Positions 54,669-63,940 of a stretch of DNA of 64,000 nt are shown here, piece after piece. The notes under the pieces are model-generated. The model ran no database searches and was not told the origin of the DNA. It worked only from the letters and a program-made list of their open reading frames with translations. Origin of the DNA: Enterocloster alcoholdehydrogenati (GTDB lineage: Bacteria > Bacillota > Clostridia > Lachnospirales > Lachnospiraceae). The stretch lies in assembly GCF_013282095.1 (NCBI RefSeq), contig NZ_BLTJ01000005.1, forward strand, positions 62,001-126,000. The letters run 5' to 3'. Numbering within the stretch: the stretch's first letter is position 1; each line of letters opens with the position of its first letter. The position numbers and the translations under genes are program-made.

Positions 54669-54697
54669 ATTATAACCCAAAGCGCCGTGTTTTTCAA
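54669..54697 (-). promoter_or_regulatory. Promoter of the 6S-like RNA
   Basis: On the minus strand TTGAAA (54692-54697) and TATAAT (54669-54674) are 17 bases apart. Confidence 0.8.
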
Positions 54698-54777
54698 GCT
54701 GATTTTTTCAACTTTGCGCCAGGATCACACATTTTGACCTGGAAAGAAGAGGGTACTTTGGAGAATATTTCCAAATC

Positions 54778-55269
54778 TCAGATCAACGGCGCAAAGACTC
54801 CCTCTGTATATGCCCTCAGATCCTCCGGCGACAGGGTAACCTGAACGCCTCTCTGTCCGGCGCTTACTGTGACCGTCTCAAAGAGCTGGGCCGTCTCCTC
54901 AATGTAGGTAGGGAATTTCTTTTTCATTCCAATGGGAGAACAGCCGCCCCGGATATATCCGGTGATGGAAAGCATATCCTTTACGTGAATCATTTCCACC
55001 TTCTTTTCCCCGGCGGCCCTGGCAACTTTTTTCAGATCCAGTTCCTCATCCACAGGGAGACAGCATACCAGATATCCCTTTTTCTCGCCCTTTAAGACGA
55101 GCGTCTTGTACATCTGGTCATGATCCACACCCATCAGATCTGCGGCATGGCTGCCGGAAAGGTCGTTTTCATCTACCTCATAGGTTCCTGTTTCAAAATG
55201 AATACCTGCCGCCTCCAAAAGACGCATCACATTTGTCTTAACTGTCTCCTCAGTCTTTTTTCCCTTCAT
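54778..55269 (-). CDS. ybaK: YbaK/EbsC-type Cys-tRNA(Pro) deacylase
   Basis: From the ATG at 55269 (GAAGGGATCATCC upstream) the protein has 163 residues, the usual YbaK length: MKGKKTEETVKTNVMRLLE... An earlier ATG at 55329 overlaps the DEAD-box stop (TAATG) and would add 20 residues. Family motifs are KTLVLKG with the catalytic lysine, YLVCCLPVDEELDLKKVA, and GYIRGGCSPIGMKKKFPTYIE. The enzyme hydrolyses mischarged Cys-tRNA-Pro in trans. It is co-transcribed with the helicase gene upstream and is the last gene before the 6S RNA. Confidence 0.9.
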   Translation of the reverse strand: MKGKKTEETVKTNVMRLLEAAGIHFETGTYEVDENDLSGSHAADLMGVDHDQMYKTLVLKGEKKGYLVCCLPVDEELDLKKVARAAGEKKVEMIHVKDMLSITGYIRGGCSPIGMKKKFPTYIEETAQLFETVTVSAGQRGVQVTLSPEDLRAYTEGVFAPLI

Positions 55270-55328
55270 GGATGATCCCTTCTCTCTTTTAGCCGCAGCC
55301 CTGTCTGAAACCGCGGATGTTCGTTCCA

Positions 55329-57023
55329 TTACCGTCTGGAATTGGCTTTTTCCACATGGACATTTTTGCCCCGGATCTTTGCATGGCTCATGGCCTTTAA
55401 TACGTCCTCGGCATACTGGGCAGGTACGTCTACAAAGGTGTAGCCGTCATACATATCAATGCTGCCTACCAGACGGCCGGGAATGCCGGACTCTCCCGCC
55501 ACAGCGCCCAGGATATCTCCCGGAGTCACCCGCTGGGATTTCCCGATATTGATAAACAGACGCGCCATATGCTCCCCGCCGCCGGTCACATAATCAATGG
55601 CCGCCCGGTCCGTTGCGCCCTTGCGTCCGCCTCTGCCGCCGCGTCCTCTGTCCCGTCCGCGTCCTCTGCCGTAGCTGTCAAGATCGTCTAAGGATCTGGC
55701 CGGCATATAGCTATCGATGATATCCTCGTTGTCATCGCCCATGGCCATTTTAAGGAGTGCCGCCGCCAGATCTAAGGAAGTGTAGTCCTCCTCGATCAGC
55801 TTCTTTTCCAGAATATTTACCATCTTTGTCAGGTCGCTGTCATTTAAGGTCTCCTGTACCTGGTCTAAGATCTTCTCTGCCTTGATCTCTGTAATGTCAT
55901 TCAAGGAAGGGATCGCCTGAGGGATGATCTTTGTCTTGCAGTAACGCTGAATATCACGGAGCTTATAAACCTCTCTGCCTACTACCAGACTGAAGGCCTT
56001 TCCCTCTCTGCCCGCTCTTCCGGTACGGCCGATGCGGTGGACATAATACTCGTCATCCTGAGGAATATCGTAGTTAAATACCGCCTCTACATTTCCCACG
56101 TCAATACCTCTGGCGGCCACATCGGTAGCGATAAGAATATCCGTGCGTCCATTGCGGAAACTTTCCATCACCCGGTCTCTCTGAACCTGCTTTAAATCGC
56201 CGTGAAGGCCGTCAGCAAAATAGCCTCTTCCCTGAAGAGCCTGAACCAGTTCATCCACCTGACGCTTGGTATTGCAGAATGCAATGGAAAGCTTGGGATC
56301 ATAGAGATCTAAAAGACGGCACATTACCTCCACCTTGTTTTTGGGCTTTACTTCATAATAATACTGTGTCACCTTGGGAACAGTCAGTTCCTTTTTGATC
56401 ACCCGGACTGTAACGGGATCCGTCTGGAATTTCCTTGCAATTTCCGCAATGGCCGGAGGCATGGTAGCGGAAAACATAAGCGTCTGACGCTCGGCAGGAA
56501 GCTGGCTCAGGATAGTCTCCATATCCTCTAAAAAGCCCATATTTAGCATCTCGTCCGCTTCATCCAGAACAACGGTATGAACATGATCGGTTTTCACCGT
56601 CTTGCGGCGCATATGATCCATCACGCGGCCCGGAGTGCCCACCACAATCTGTGTGCCATCCTTTAAGGCCCGGATCTGGCGGACAATATCCTGACCGCCG
56701 TAGATGGGAAGAACCTTTATACCATGCATAAACTTGGCAAATCGGCGCAGCTCCTCCGCCACCTGGATCGCAAGCTCTCTGGTCGGCAGCAGCACAATAG
56801 CCTGCAGCTTCTTAACCTTCGGATCTACCCTCTGAAGCAGCGGGAGCCCGAACGCAGCTGTCTTTCCCGTACCGGTCTGAGCCTGGCCAATGATATCTCT
56901 GCCTTCTAATACAACTGGGATCGCCTGGGCCTGGATGGGAGATGCCTCTTCAAAGCCCATCTCCGTAATAGCACGGATGATCCGGTCATCTAACTGTAAC
57001 TCTTCAAATTTCACAATATCCAT
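55329..57023 (-). CDS. deaD: DEAD-box RNA helicase with DbpA-like C-terminal domain (DeaD/CshA type)
   Basis: This 564-residue helicase has all core motifs: Q motif (EASPIQAQAIP), AQTGTGKT (I), PTRELAIQV (Ia), GTPGRV (Ib), VLDEADEMLNMGF (II), SATMP (III), IATDVAARGIDV (V) and HRIGRTGRAGR (VI). A basic Arg/Gly/Asp-rich linker (GRGRGRDRGRGGRGGRK, about 453-470) leads to a DbpA-type RNA-binding domain (about 485-560). It probably works in cold adaptation, ribosome assembly and mRNA decay. The downstream deacylase gene is coupled through TAATG. Confidence 0.95.
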   Translation of the reverse strand: MDIVKFEELQLDDRIIRAITEMGFEEASPIQAQAIPVVLEGRDIIGQAQTGTGKTAAFGLPLLQRVDPKVKKLQAIVLLPTRELAIQVAEELRRFAKFMHGIKVLPIYGGQDIVRQIRALKDGTQIVVGTPGRVMDHMRRKTVKTDHVHTVVLDEADEMLNMGFLEDMETILSQLPAERQTLMFSATMPPAIAEIARKFQTDPVTVRVIKKELTVPKVTQYYYEVKPKNKVEVMCRLLDLYDPKLSIAFCNTKRQVDELVQALQGRGYFADGLHGDLKQVQRDRVMESFRNGRTDILIATDVAARGIDVGNVEAVFNYDIPQDDEYYVHRIGRTGRAGREGKAFSLVVGREVYKLRDIQRYCKTKIIPQAIPSLNDITEIKAEKILDQVQETLNDSDLTKMVNILEKKLIEEDYTSLDLAAALLKMAMGDDNEDIIDSYMPARSLDDLDSYGRGRGRDRGRGGRGGRKGATDRAAIDYVTGGGEHMARLFINIGKSQRVTPGDILGAVAGESGIPGRLVGSIDMYDGYTFVDVPAQYAEDVLKAMSHAKIRGKNVHVEKANSRR

Positions 57024-57075
57024 GAACTGTTATTTTCCTCTTTCATTCTGACTTTAACGGTTTTATGTCTCCGAA

Positions 57076-57120
57076 ACAAAACGAGAGGCTGCAGCCACGC
57101 TCGGCTTTTCACCCTCTCGC
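57076..57120 (-). terminator. Terminator after the TrmH-type gene
   Basis: On the minus strand GCGAGAGG/CCTCTCGT forms the base of a hairpin followed by TTTGTTTC, between the methylase and helicase genes. Confidence 0.7.
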
Positions 57121-57160
57121 TTCGTACAGTGAATTACTATAGCAGATTATTTTTACTGTG

Positions 57161-58003
57161 TCAATGTAGAATCGTTTCCTTCCTCCCCAACTCCCAAAAC
57201 GCCACCGCCGACGCAGAAGCCACATTCAGTGAGTCCACCCCATGGCTCATGGGAATCATCACTGTATAGTCGCAGCCTGCAATGGTCTGCGGGGCCAGGC
57301 CATCGCCCTCGGTTCCCAGTACGACCGCCAGCTTTTCCTCTTCTTTCAGCACGGGATCGTCCAAGGAAACAGAATCCTCTTTTAAGGCCATGGCAGCTGT
57401 CTTAAAGCCAAGTTCACGCAGGATTTTCCTTCCCTCCTCAGGCCAGCACTCCTTCTTTTCATCAAAAAAGGTCCACGGCACCTGAAATACGGTTCCCATA
57501 CTGACACGGCTGGCGCGCCGGTACAGGGGATCGCTGCAGCCCGGCGTCAGAAGCACCGCATCCATATTCAAAGCGGCTGCTGAACGGAATACAGCGCCTA
57601 TATTTGTTGGATTTACAACATTTTCCAGCACAGCGATCCGTCTGGCCCCGGCACAGACTTCCCGGATTGACGGAAGCTTTCTGCGCCCCATGGCGCACAA
57701 AACACCTCTGGTCAGCTTAAATCCTGTCAGTTTTGTCAATATGTCAAACTCTGCCGTGTATACAGGAACATCCCCGCACATAGCGATTACCTCTTTTGCC
57801 TCTCCCTTGATATGCTTCGTTTCCACCAACAGCGAGATGGGTTCATATCCTGCAGTCAGGGCCCGTTTTACTACATTGGGGCTTTCTGCGATAAAGATAC
57901 CCGGCCCGGGCTCATGGAAATGCAGAAGCTGCACCTCCGGAATCCGCGCATATATGTCCAGCTGTGATGCTCCAAAATCTGTTATTTTCCTGATATCCGC
58001 CAT
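57161..58003 (-). CDS. SpoU/TrmH-family RNA 2'-O-methyltransferase
   Basis: This 280-residue protein has an N-terminal substrate-binding domain (about 1-110) and the knotted SPOUT domain. Its three motifs are NPTNIGAVFRSAAAL (1), LAVVLGTEGDGL (2) and VMIPMSHGVDSLNVASASAV (3). Members 2'-O-methylate tRNA or 23S rRNA (TrmH, RlmB, TsnR groups). The target cannot be told from sequence. The start follows AAAGGGAGAATATG-type purines. It is apparently monocistronic. Confidence 0.9.
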   Translation of the reverse strand: MADIRKITDFGASQLDIYARIPEVQLLHFHEPGPGIFIAESPNVVKRALTAGYEPISLLVETKHIKGEAKEVIAMCGDVPVYTAEFDILTKLTGFKLTRGVLCAMGRRKLPSIREVCAGARRIAVLENVVNPTNIGAVFRSAAALNMDAVLLTPGCSDPLYRRASRVSMGTVFQVPWTFFDEKKECWPEEGRKILRELGFKTAAMALKEDSVSLDDPVLKEEEKLAVVLGTEGDGLAPQTIAGCDYTVMIPMSHGVDSLNVASASAVAFWELGRKETILH

Positions 58004-58114
58004 ATCATATTCTCCCTTTTTATTCTTCCGCCACTATACAGCAGCCTGCCCTTAAAGTCAACCGCCCACAGCTGCCAGGGGATTCCTTCGTCAGCTAAAA
58101 TCCTGTCCGCAGCC

Positions 58115-60547
58115 TTATGGCGACTCTATGAGGATGCAGCCTTTTCCTCCCGTCTCCATTACCCGAATCCCCCGTGTTTTAAGCCTCTTCACCACCTCTG
58201 CAGCCGGATGGCCGTAGGAGTTTCCTGCCCCATAGGAAATCACTGCCGTTTTTACCTGAGGAAGGGCCTTAAGAAAGGAATCGCAGGAAGAGCCGCCAGA
58301 GCCATGATGAGCAACCTTTAATATGGCTGCGTGAGCTAAATGTGTCTTTTGAAGTTCACCGCCTTCTTCCCCGGCCCGTTTAAGCAGCCTTTTCTCCTCT
58401 TCTATGCCCATATCTCCGGTAAACAGCATATGGAAACCCTCAAAGTCTGCACAGATCACCAGGGAGTGGGCGTTTCTGTCTGTCATGTTTTTGCCTTCCC
58501 CGCTGAAGATACAGGTAAGCTCCAGTCCGCCCGCGCGAAGGATATCCCCCGTCTTTACATAAATGGTTTTCCCTCCTGCCCCTTTCTGCAAGCCTTCCAG
58601 CTTTTCATAAATTTCCTGCCCCCTTCCCCCAATGGGAAGCGCCAGAGTGCCGATCCGCACACGCTTTTCCTCCAGCAGACACATAAGGCCGCTGATATGG
58701 TCATTATCTCCATGGCTGACAATCGCCATATCCAAAGTTGTGATCCCAAAACGTTTCAGGCAGGGCTCCAGGGTCATCTCTCCCAGTTTCTTCTCACTGC
58801 TGCTCCCGCCGTCGATCAGTATGCTGTGACAGCCTGTTCTCAGTAAAATTCCGTCCCCCTGTCCAACATCCAGGCACAGGGCCTGAATCCCTCCTGCAGG
58901 CTGAGGCCCAAGCAGAGAAAGACTCCAGAAAAATACTGCCAGCAAAACCGCCAGAGCCAAGAAGGCGTATCGCTTCCCTGGCAGTTGTTTCCCACCTCTG
59001 AACACATTTTTCTGCCTTCCCCGCGCCAGACACCACAGCGCTCCCGCCATAACGCCTCCATAAACCGCAATCTGCCCCCATGACGGCTTTCCAAGAACCA
59101 GGCAATATCCCGGAAGTCCTTCCGCTCTGCGGCACAGCCAGTCATAGTACATCAGGATATAATGTCCTGCCCCGGCTGCCGCCTTTCCGAGAAACACATT
59201 TACGCTTCCTGTACCGATTGCCAGCAGTCCCGAATACATGAGCAGAGGAACAAACGGAAGAATCAGAACATTGAGCGCCATCCCGTACAGGGGATACTGA
59301 AAATAATGCCACAGCATCACAGGGGTAAGCACAATCTGAACGCACAGACTGACGGCCGCCCCTTTCTGCCAGCCAGCCGTAAGCTCCAGCTGCTCCTCCA
59401 GCCATTTCCCCGGCCCTGCGATGGCCCATACGGCTCCAAAAGACAGCTGAAATCCGCTCTGAAAGATCAGATAGGGTTCTCTCAGCAGAAGAACCACTGC
59501 CGCCAGTCCCAGAGCCGAAAGGGTGTCATAGGTACGTCCTGCTCCCATGGCCAGCCAAAGGCACAGGATCATGATTACCGCCCGCATGGCAGAGCCGGAT
59601 CCTCCGGTGAGAAGTCCGTAGCTTATCACCAGCCCTGCTCCCGCAGCGCCTGCGCCGGCAAAGCCAAAGCCCAGCCGCCGAAGGATCAGATAGATCCCTC
59701 CGCCGATAATGGCCAGGTGCTGTCCGCTGACGGCCAGCAGATGAGCGATCCCGCTGTTTTGGTACAGCTTTCTCTGCTCCTTCTCCATTTCCTTCGTATC
59801 CCCCAGAAGCATGGCTTCAAAAACAGCCTGATCCTCCGGCCCGCAGCACTGTTTAAGCACACGGCGGCAATGCTCTCTCACTCTTTCAATCAGCGCCGGA
59901 TAGGGGTATGCCTCTCCTTCCGATCCAAACCATTTCTCCCCATATATTTTCACCGTGATTCCTTTAGATCGGTAATAATTCTTAAAATCAAATTCTCCCG
60001 GATTCAGAGCCCCCTTTATCGCTTGGGCCCGCCCAAGAAAACGCGCCTTCTTCCCCACTGCCAGCTCCTCCTCCCAGCGCGGCGCATCCTTCTGGCTGAT
60101 ATATAAAACGACTTTCCCAAAAACGTCCGTTTTATCTGCTTTTTGTATCTGAACGCCGCAAAGCTCCAGTGTCAGACGCTCCTCCTTCAAACTGCGCCCG
60201 GCCACTCTTCCCATAACCATGGTCTGGCCGCCTTCAAAGGCATTTGCCGCCGTCTCCTCCCGATCCAAACGCACCTTCTCCAGACCTGCCCTTATGCCTC
60301 CCGCGGCCATACTGACAGACAAACACAAAAAAACAAGCAGGAGCGCCCTTCGATCGACACTCCTGCTTTCCCGGCGTTTCCTCCCTCTCTTTCTCAACGA
60401 ACCGGATAAAAATATCCAGACTATTCCCAAAAGAGCCAAAAGGATACCGCTCCCCATCAGCCATTGTCTGAAAGCCTCCTGCTGTTGCAGGGCCAGCACC
60501 TCTCCAAGTACGAATCCTGCTGCAATTACCACAAGGGGCCTTTTCAT
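58115..60547 (-). CDS. comEC: ComEC/Rec2 DNA-uptake channel protein
   Basis: This 810-residue membrane protein has an N-terminal OB-like extracytoplasmic domain (DUF4131, about 60-190), a Competence domain of about eight to ten spans (about 225-510; NSGIAHLLAVSGQHLAIIGG is the family hallmark), and a C-terminal metallo-beta-lactamase domain (LDVGQGDGILL, SHGDNDHISG, LFTGDMG, KVAHHGSGGS). It forms the channel that brings single-stranded DNA across the membrane, and the hydrolase domain may degrade the other strand. All domains appear intact. No other competence gene is in the window. The gene follows the GerM lipoprotein after nine bases. Confidence 0.94.
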   Translation of the reverse strand: MKRPLVVIAAGFVLGEVLALQQQEAFRQWLMGSGILLALLGIVWIFLSGSLRKRGRKRRESRSVDRRALLLVFLCLSVSMAAGGIRAGLEKVRLDREETAANAFEGGQTMVMGRVAGRSLKEERLTLELCGVQIQKADKTDVFGKVVLYISQKDAPRWEEELAVGKKARFLGRAQAIKGALNPGEFDFKNYYRSKGITVKIYGEKWFGSEGEAYPYPALIERVREHCRRVLKQCCGPEDQAVFEAMLLGDTKEMEKEQRKLYQNSGIAHLLAVSGQHLAIIGGGIYLILRRLGFGFAGAGAAGAGLVISYGLLTGGSGSAMRAVIMILCLWLAMGAGRTYDTLSALGLAAVVLLLREPYLIFQSGFQLSFGAVWAIAGPGKWLEEQLELTAGWQKGAAVSLCVQIVLTPVMLWHYFQYPLYGMALNVLILPFVPLLMYSGLLAIGTGSVNVFLGKAAAGAGHYILMYYDWLCRRAEGLPGYCLVLGKPSWGQIAVYGGVMAGALWCLARGRQKNVFRGGKQLPGKRYAFLALAVLLAVFFWSLSLLGPQPAGGIQALCLDVGQGDGILLRTGCHSILIDGGSSSEKKLGEMTLEPCLKRFGITTLDMAIVSHGDNDHISGLMCLLEEKRVRIGTLALPIGGRGQEIYEKLEGLQKGAGGKTIYVKTGDILRAGGLELTCIFSGEGKNMTDRNAHSLVICADFEGFHMLFTGDMGIEEEKRLLKRAGEEGGELQKTHLAHAAILKVAHHGSGGSSCDSFLKALPQVKTAVISYGAGNSYGHPAAEVVKRLKTRGIRVMETGGKGCILIESP

Positions 60548-60556
60548 TTTTTTACC

Positions 60557-61516
60557 TCATTTTTCTTCTCCAATATAGTCCCGGTTTACCTCAAAGGTAT
60601 TGTTTAAGGACACCACATCCCGAAACATAACATTCTGAGAGCCATTGACCATGATCTGTACCCGGGTAATATTCGTCATTTCCGCCAGGGAATCCACGAT
60701 GGCGTAGATCGGCAGATACTCATTTACCGGATGCTCCATTTTCAGAAAAGCAGAATCAAAATTGATATAGCATACATTATCTGTCACTGACAGACTTAAC
60801 ACCTTGCACTCTGAAGGCAGCACCGCAAGATGCCCCTCCTCCTTTGGCCCCGCCAGGAGCTGTTCCACAACCAGCTGTTCCATGGATGTATTGATGTTAT
60901 GCACTACTTCTCTCGTCTCAGCTACCAGCTTTGTGCCCGTTTTATCGGCAAAGTACAGCTTTAGCTCTGTTTTTTCATAGGCATTTACATTGCTGGTATT
61001 CAGGATAAAATCAGAAGCCGCCACGGCTCCCACCGGGTTTCCCTGACGGTCCATAAGCGGCTGGTCTCCGCAGTAAATACTGATATAATCCACCCCCTGA
61101 ATCTGTGTCAGCGTCCTGGCAAGCGCTGCCCGGCACAGGATCTCCTGCTCCGGTTTCATGCTCACATAATTCACATCAAAATACAGATACAGCATCTGCC
61201 CGTCCAGCCGGCATTCCCTGTAAGCTACCTTTTCACTCAAAGGTGTCTGGCAGTCCAGATCCTTGGGCACATGGATCAGCTGTCCCATCAGTTCATCCGC
61301 AAGAGCCTCAGGCCTGGTCTCCACTGCCTCATACTCCTGAGGCGATAAGGTGACGCCGGAAGAATTCAGATAATAAACCAGATACCTGCCTTCCTCCGGC
61401 GCAGAAGAAGGCGTTTCACGCTCTTTGCAGCCCGACAGGAGCATGGCGCAGACCAGACAGAACAGGACCCCAAAGCTCCAAGAACGGGCTTTTTTCATCG
61501 TTTCCCTGGTCCTCAT
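60557..61516 (-). CDS. Lipoprotein with two GerM domains
   Basis: This 319-residue protein carries a lipoprotein signal (WSFGVLFCLVCAMLLSGC; lipid cysteine near residue 30). Two GerM (SPOR-associated fold) domains follow. The first is at about 60-165 (YLYFDVNYVSM, LARTLTQIQGVDYISIYC) and the second at about 190-310 (LKLYFADKTG, VEQLLAGPKEEGHLAVLP, CYINFDSAFL, VDSLAEMTNITRVQIMVNG). GerM proteins act in spore germination or cell-wall assembly. A start ATGA overlaps the stop of the kinase gene and a GGAGG site lies within it, so translation is coupled. A surface partner of the kinase is plausible but inferred. Confidence 0.9.
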   Translation of the reverse strand: MRTRETMKKARSWSFGVLFCLVCAMLLSGCKERETPSSAPEEGRYLVYYLNSSGVTLSPQEYEAVETRPEALADELMGQLIHVPKDLDCQTPLSEKVAYRECRLDGQMLYLYFDVNYVSMKPEQEILCRAALARTLTQIQGVDYISIYCGDQPLMDRQGNPVGAVAASDFILNTSNVNAYEKTELKLYFADKTGTKLVAETREVVHNINTSMEQLVVEQLLAGPKEEGHLAVLPSECKVLSLSVTDNVCYINFDSAFLKMEHPVNEYLPIYAIVDSLAEMTNITRVQIMVNGSQNVMFRDVVSLNNTFEVNRDYIGEEK

Positions 61517-62982
61517 GACTTTTCCTCCTGTCTCGGCACATAATTTAATGGGATACGCACGCTGAAGGTCGTTCCCTCTCCCGGCGCACTTTCCGCGTCA
61601 ATGATACCATGGTGCATCTGGATCACATTTTTTGTGATAGCAAGGCCAAGGCCCGTACCTCCCACTTCTCTGGACCGGGCTTTATCCACCCGGAAGAATC
61701 GCTCAAAAATATGATCGATACAATCCTGGGGAATCCCGATCCCGGAATCTGCCACCCGAATATAAAAATATTTGTGATCAGCATCCAGCGTAACCCGCAC
61801 CCATCCGGAATCCACATTGTATTTCACTGCATTTTCCACCAGATTTGTCACTGCCAGAGAAAATTTTACCCGATCCACATCCGCCGTTACCTCGCGGATA
61901 CTCTCAAAAATCAGCTCCACATTGCTTCTCTTTGCAATAGGGCGCAGTCGTTTTAAAATCAGCTCCAGTTCCTCATTGATATTTACCTGCATGATATTCA
62001 TCTGACTCTGAGCCGACTTATCCATTTTCACAAGAGTCAGAAGGTCGCTGATAATCTGATTTTCCCGATCTACCTCATCTGAAATATCGGCCATAAATTC
62101 CCGGTACAGTTCCACCGGCACCTCCTCCATGCTCATAAGAGAGTCGGCCAGCACCCGGATCGAGGTAATAGGCGTTTTCAGTTCATGGGATACATTGGAA
62201 ACAAATTCCTGACGCGACTGGTCTACCGCCTTTAACCTGCGCAGGGATTTCTGCACAGCCAGAGACAGCTGACTGGTTTCACTGTAAGCATCCTCTGTAA
62301 TATCCGCATCCAGATCTCCGTAGGAAACCCGCTCCAAAGAGGCTAACAGCCGTTTAAAGGGCCTTACTACAAAATGTACCGCCGCCATGGAAAAAACGAT
62401 GATCACCACCGCCATACACAAAAGAAACAGCTGCGTGCTTCCATAGACCCGGTCCATCAGGGAGGAAATATTTTCCGTGGAAGCCGTAACCACAATGGCT
62501 CCTGTCACCTTTTTTTCATCTGCGGCATCGTGGATGGGGATTGTCTGAGCCAAATACCCCATTTCCCGGTTCATACGGCTGCTGGTCTCTCCATTCAGGC
62601 AGCGGATCACCTCCTCGGAAATGTAGTATTTCCCCACAGACAGGTTAAACGTATCCTTTATGATCTTGTAGCTGCTGTTTACAATTACAATCCGCCCGTT
62701 GTAAATATCCCCGATGGTCTGCATCTGGGCGTCCAGCTCCATGGTATTTCCCTTATCTGAGGTCATATAGCCTGACCGCATGAGACGGTTGCTTAAGATC
62801 ACGCACTGATTCTGTATCTCAATTCCTTTTGCATCTAACTGGGTCTGGTTGAATGCCCCTCTGGCGATCATGGCCTGAAGCATCAGAGGGATCAGCGCTG
62901 TCAGGATCATCAGAAGCGTCATTGGAACCATAACGCTTCTGCCCCTTATCTTCAGCCGTTCCAGCCATTTCTTCTTTTTCAA
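61513..62982 (-). CDS. Membrane sensor histidine kinase (WalK/PhoR-like)
   Basis: The coding start is TTG at 62980-62982, directly after the TAA of the degV-type gene (TAATTG) with AAGGAG nine bases away. No better ATG exists before the first membrane span. The 489-residue protein has TM1 (about 17-37), an extracytoplasmic sensor loop, TM2 (about 182-205), HAMP, HisKA with SHELKTPITSIRVLAD, and HATPase_c with NLVENAVKYN, VADSGIGIP and GGTGLGLAITKN. The signal is unknown. No response regulator gene is adjacent in the window, so its partner is elsewhere or beyond 64000. It is coupled to degV upstream and to the GerM lipoprotein downstream. Confidence 0.92.
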   Translation of the reverse strand: MKKKKWLERLKIRGRSVMVPMTLLMILTALIPLMLQAMIARGAFNQTQLDAKGIEIQNQCVILSNRLMRSGYMTSDKGNTMELDAQMQTIGDIYNGRIVIVNSSYKIIKDTFNLSVGKYYISEEVIRCLNGETSSRMNREMGYLAQTIPIHDAADEKKVTGAIVVTASTENISSLMDRVYGSTQLFLLCMAVVIIVFSMAAVHFVVRPFKRLLASLERVSYGDLDADITEDAYSETSQLSLAVQKSLRRLKAVDQSRQEFVSNVSHELKTPITSIRVLADSLMSMEEVPVELYREFMADISDEVDRENQIISDLLTLVKMDKSAQSQMNIMQVNINEELELILKRLRPIAKRSNVELIFESIREVTADVDRVKFSLAVTNLVENAVKYNVDSGWVRVTLDADHKYFYIRVADSGIGIPQDCIDHIFERFFRVDKARSREVGGTGLGLAITKNVIQMHHGIIDAESAPGEGTTFSVRIPLNYVPRQEEKS

Positions 62983-63852
62983 TTATTCCAGCTCCTTTAA
63001 CCGGCCGCTGCAGGCCACAGCCAGACTTCCCGGTCCGATATGGCAGGCAACGCTCAGAGAAAGAGGCGCCATGCAGATCTCCGCTCCCGGATAGGATTCC
63101 TCTAACGCCCTCTTCAGCTCCAGCGCTCCCTCCTCACTGCAGGTGTATGCAATCTCCAGCCATGTGCTGCGGGCCTCAGGATCATGAAAACGGGTCTCCA
63201 GATCCTTTTTAAGCGCCGTCAGCATAATGGTTTTTGCCTGCTTTTGAGTTCGTGCCTTTGAAAATGCGTCCAGCTTCTCCCCCTGGATGGTTAACACCGG
63301 TTTGATCTGAAGCAGCGTTCCGAGCATCGCAGCCGCAGGTGTGATCCTTCCGCCTTTTTTCAGATATTTCAACGTGGTAAGAGTGATGTAGATGGAGCTT
63401 TCAAACTTTGATGCCTCTAAGATTTCCTTGATCTTTGCCCCTGCATATCCTTTTTTTACCAGATCCCTGGCATCCAGTACGGACTGCATCTGGGTTACGG
63501 AAATGCGCTGGTTATTCACCACATGAACCTTTCCCTGGTAGTCCTCTGCCAGCAGCATGGCAGTCTGGCAGGAACCGCTCAGGCCGCTGGACATGGGAAT
63601 ATAAACAATTTCATCATACTCTTCTAACAGCCTGTCCCAGAAATCTGTTACCTCTCCGGGAGAAGGCTGAGAGGTAGTAATATCCGCTCCCGCCTCCATG
63701 CGGTTAAAAAACTCCTCATTGGTTAAATTAACGCCCTCATAATACATCTGGCCGTCGATCATAAATGGCATGGGAAGCACATGGACTCCCAGTTTCTTTG
63801 CATCCTCCTGGGTAATTCCGCTGTTGCTGTCCGTAGCTGCTGCGATTCTCAT
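62983..63852 (-). CDS. DegV-family fatty-acid-binding protein
   Basis: This 289-residue protein has the DegV/FakB fold: the N-terminal TDSNSGI, TTSQPSPGEV, SSGLSGSCQTA near the lipid head-group site, and the C-terminal domain with HIGPGSLAVAC. FakB proteins bind fatty acids and present them to the FakA kinase, which is not in the window. The start follows AAAAAGGAG. It is directly followed by the histidine kinase gene without a gap. Confidence 0.93.
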   Translation of the reverse strand: MRIAAATDSNSGITQEDAKKLGVHVLPMPFMIDGQMYYEGVNLTNEEFFNRMEAGADITTSQPSPGEVTDFWDRLLEEYDEIVYIPMSSGLSGSCQTAMLLAEDYQGKVHVVNNQRISVTQMQSVLDARDLVKKGYAGAKIKEILEASKFESSIYITLTTLKYLKKGGRITPAAAMLGTLLQIKPVLTIQGEKLDAFSKARTQKQAKTIMLTALKKDLETRFHDPEARSTWLEIAYTCSEEGALELKRALEESYPGAEICMAPLSLSVACHIGPGSLAVACSGRLKELE

Positions 63853-63879
63853 ATCGTAATTCTCCTTTTTATTTTACAC

Positions 63880-63923
63880 GCCATCCGCAGGCAGAAAGCC
63901 CCTGCTTTTTGCCTGCGGATGGC
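63880..63923 (-). other. Strong hairpin between the right-edge gene and the degV-type gene
   Basis: GCCATCCGCAGGC pairs perfectly with GCCTGCGGATGGC (13 bp), with a nested inner pair. On the minus strand no T-run follows (GTGTAAAATAAAA), so it may be an RNA-processing or stability structure in the degV leader rather than a standard terminator. Confidence 0.5.
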
Positions 63924-63940
63924 AGACCTTTCATTCCGTC

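Noticed and set aside
59162-60106. Open frame of 314 codons antisense to comEC
   Set aside because: It is antisense to a well-supported gene, with no motif or ribosome site.
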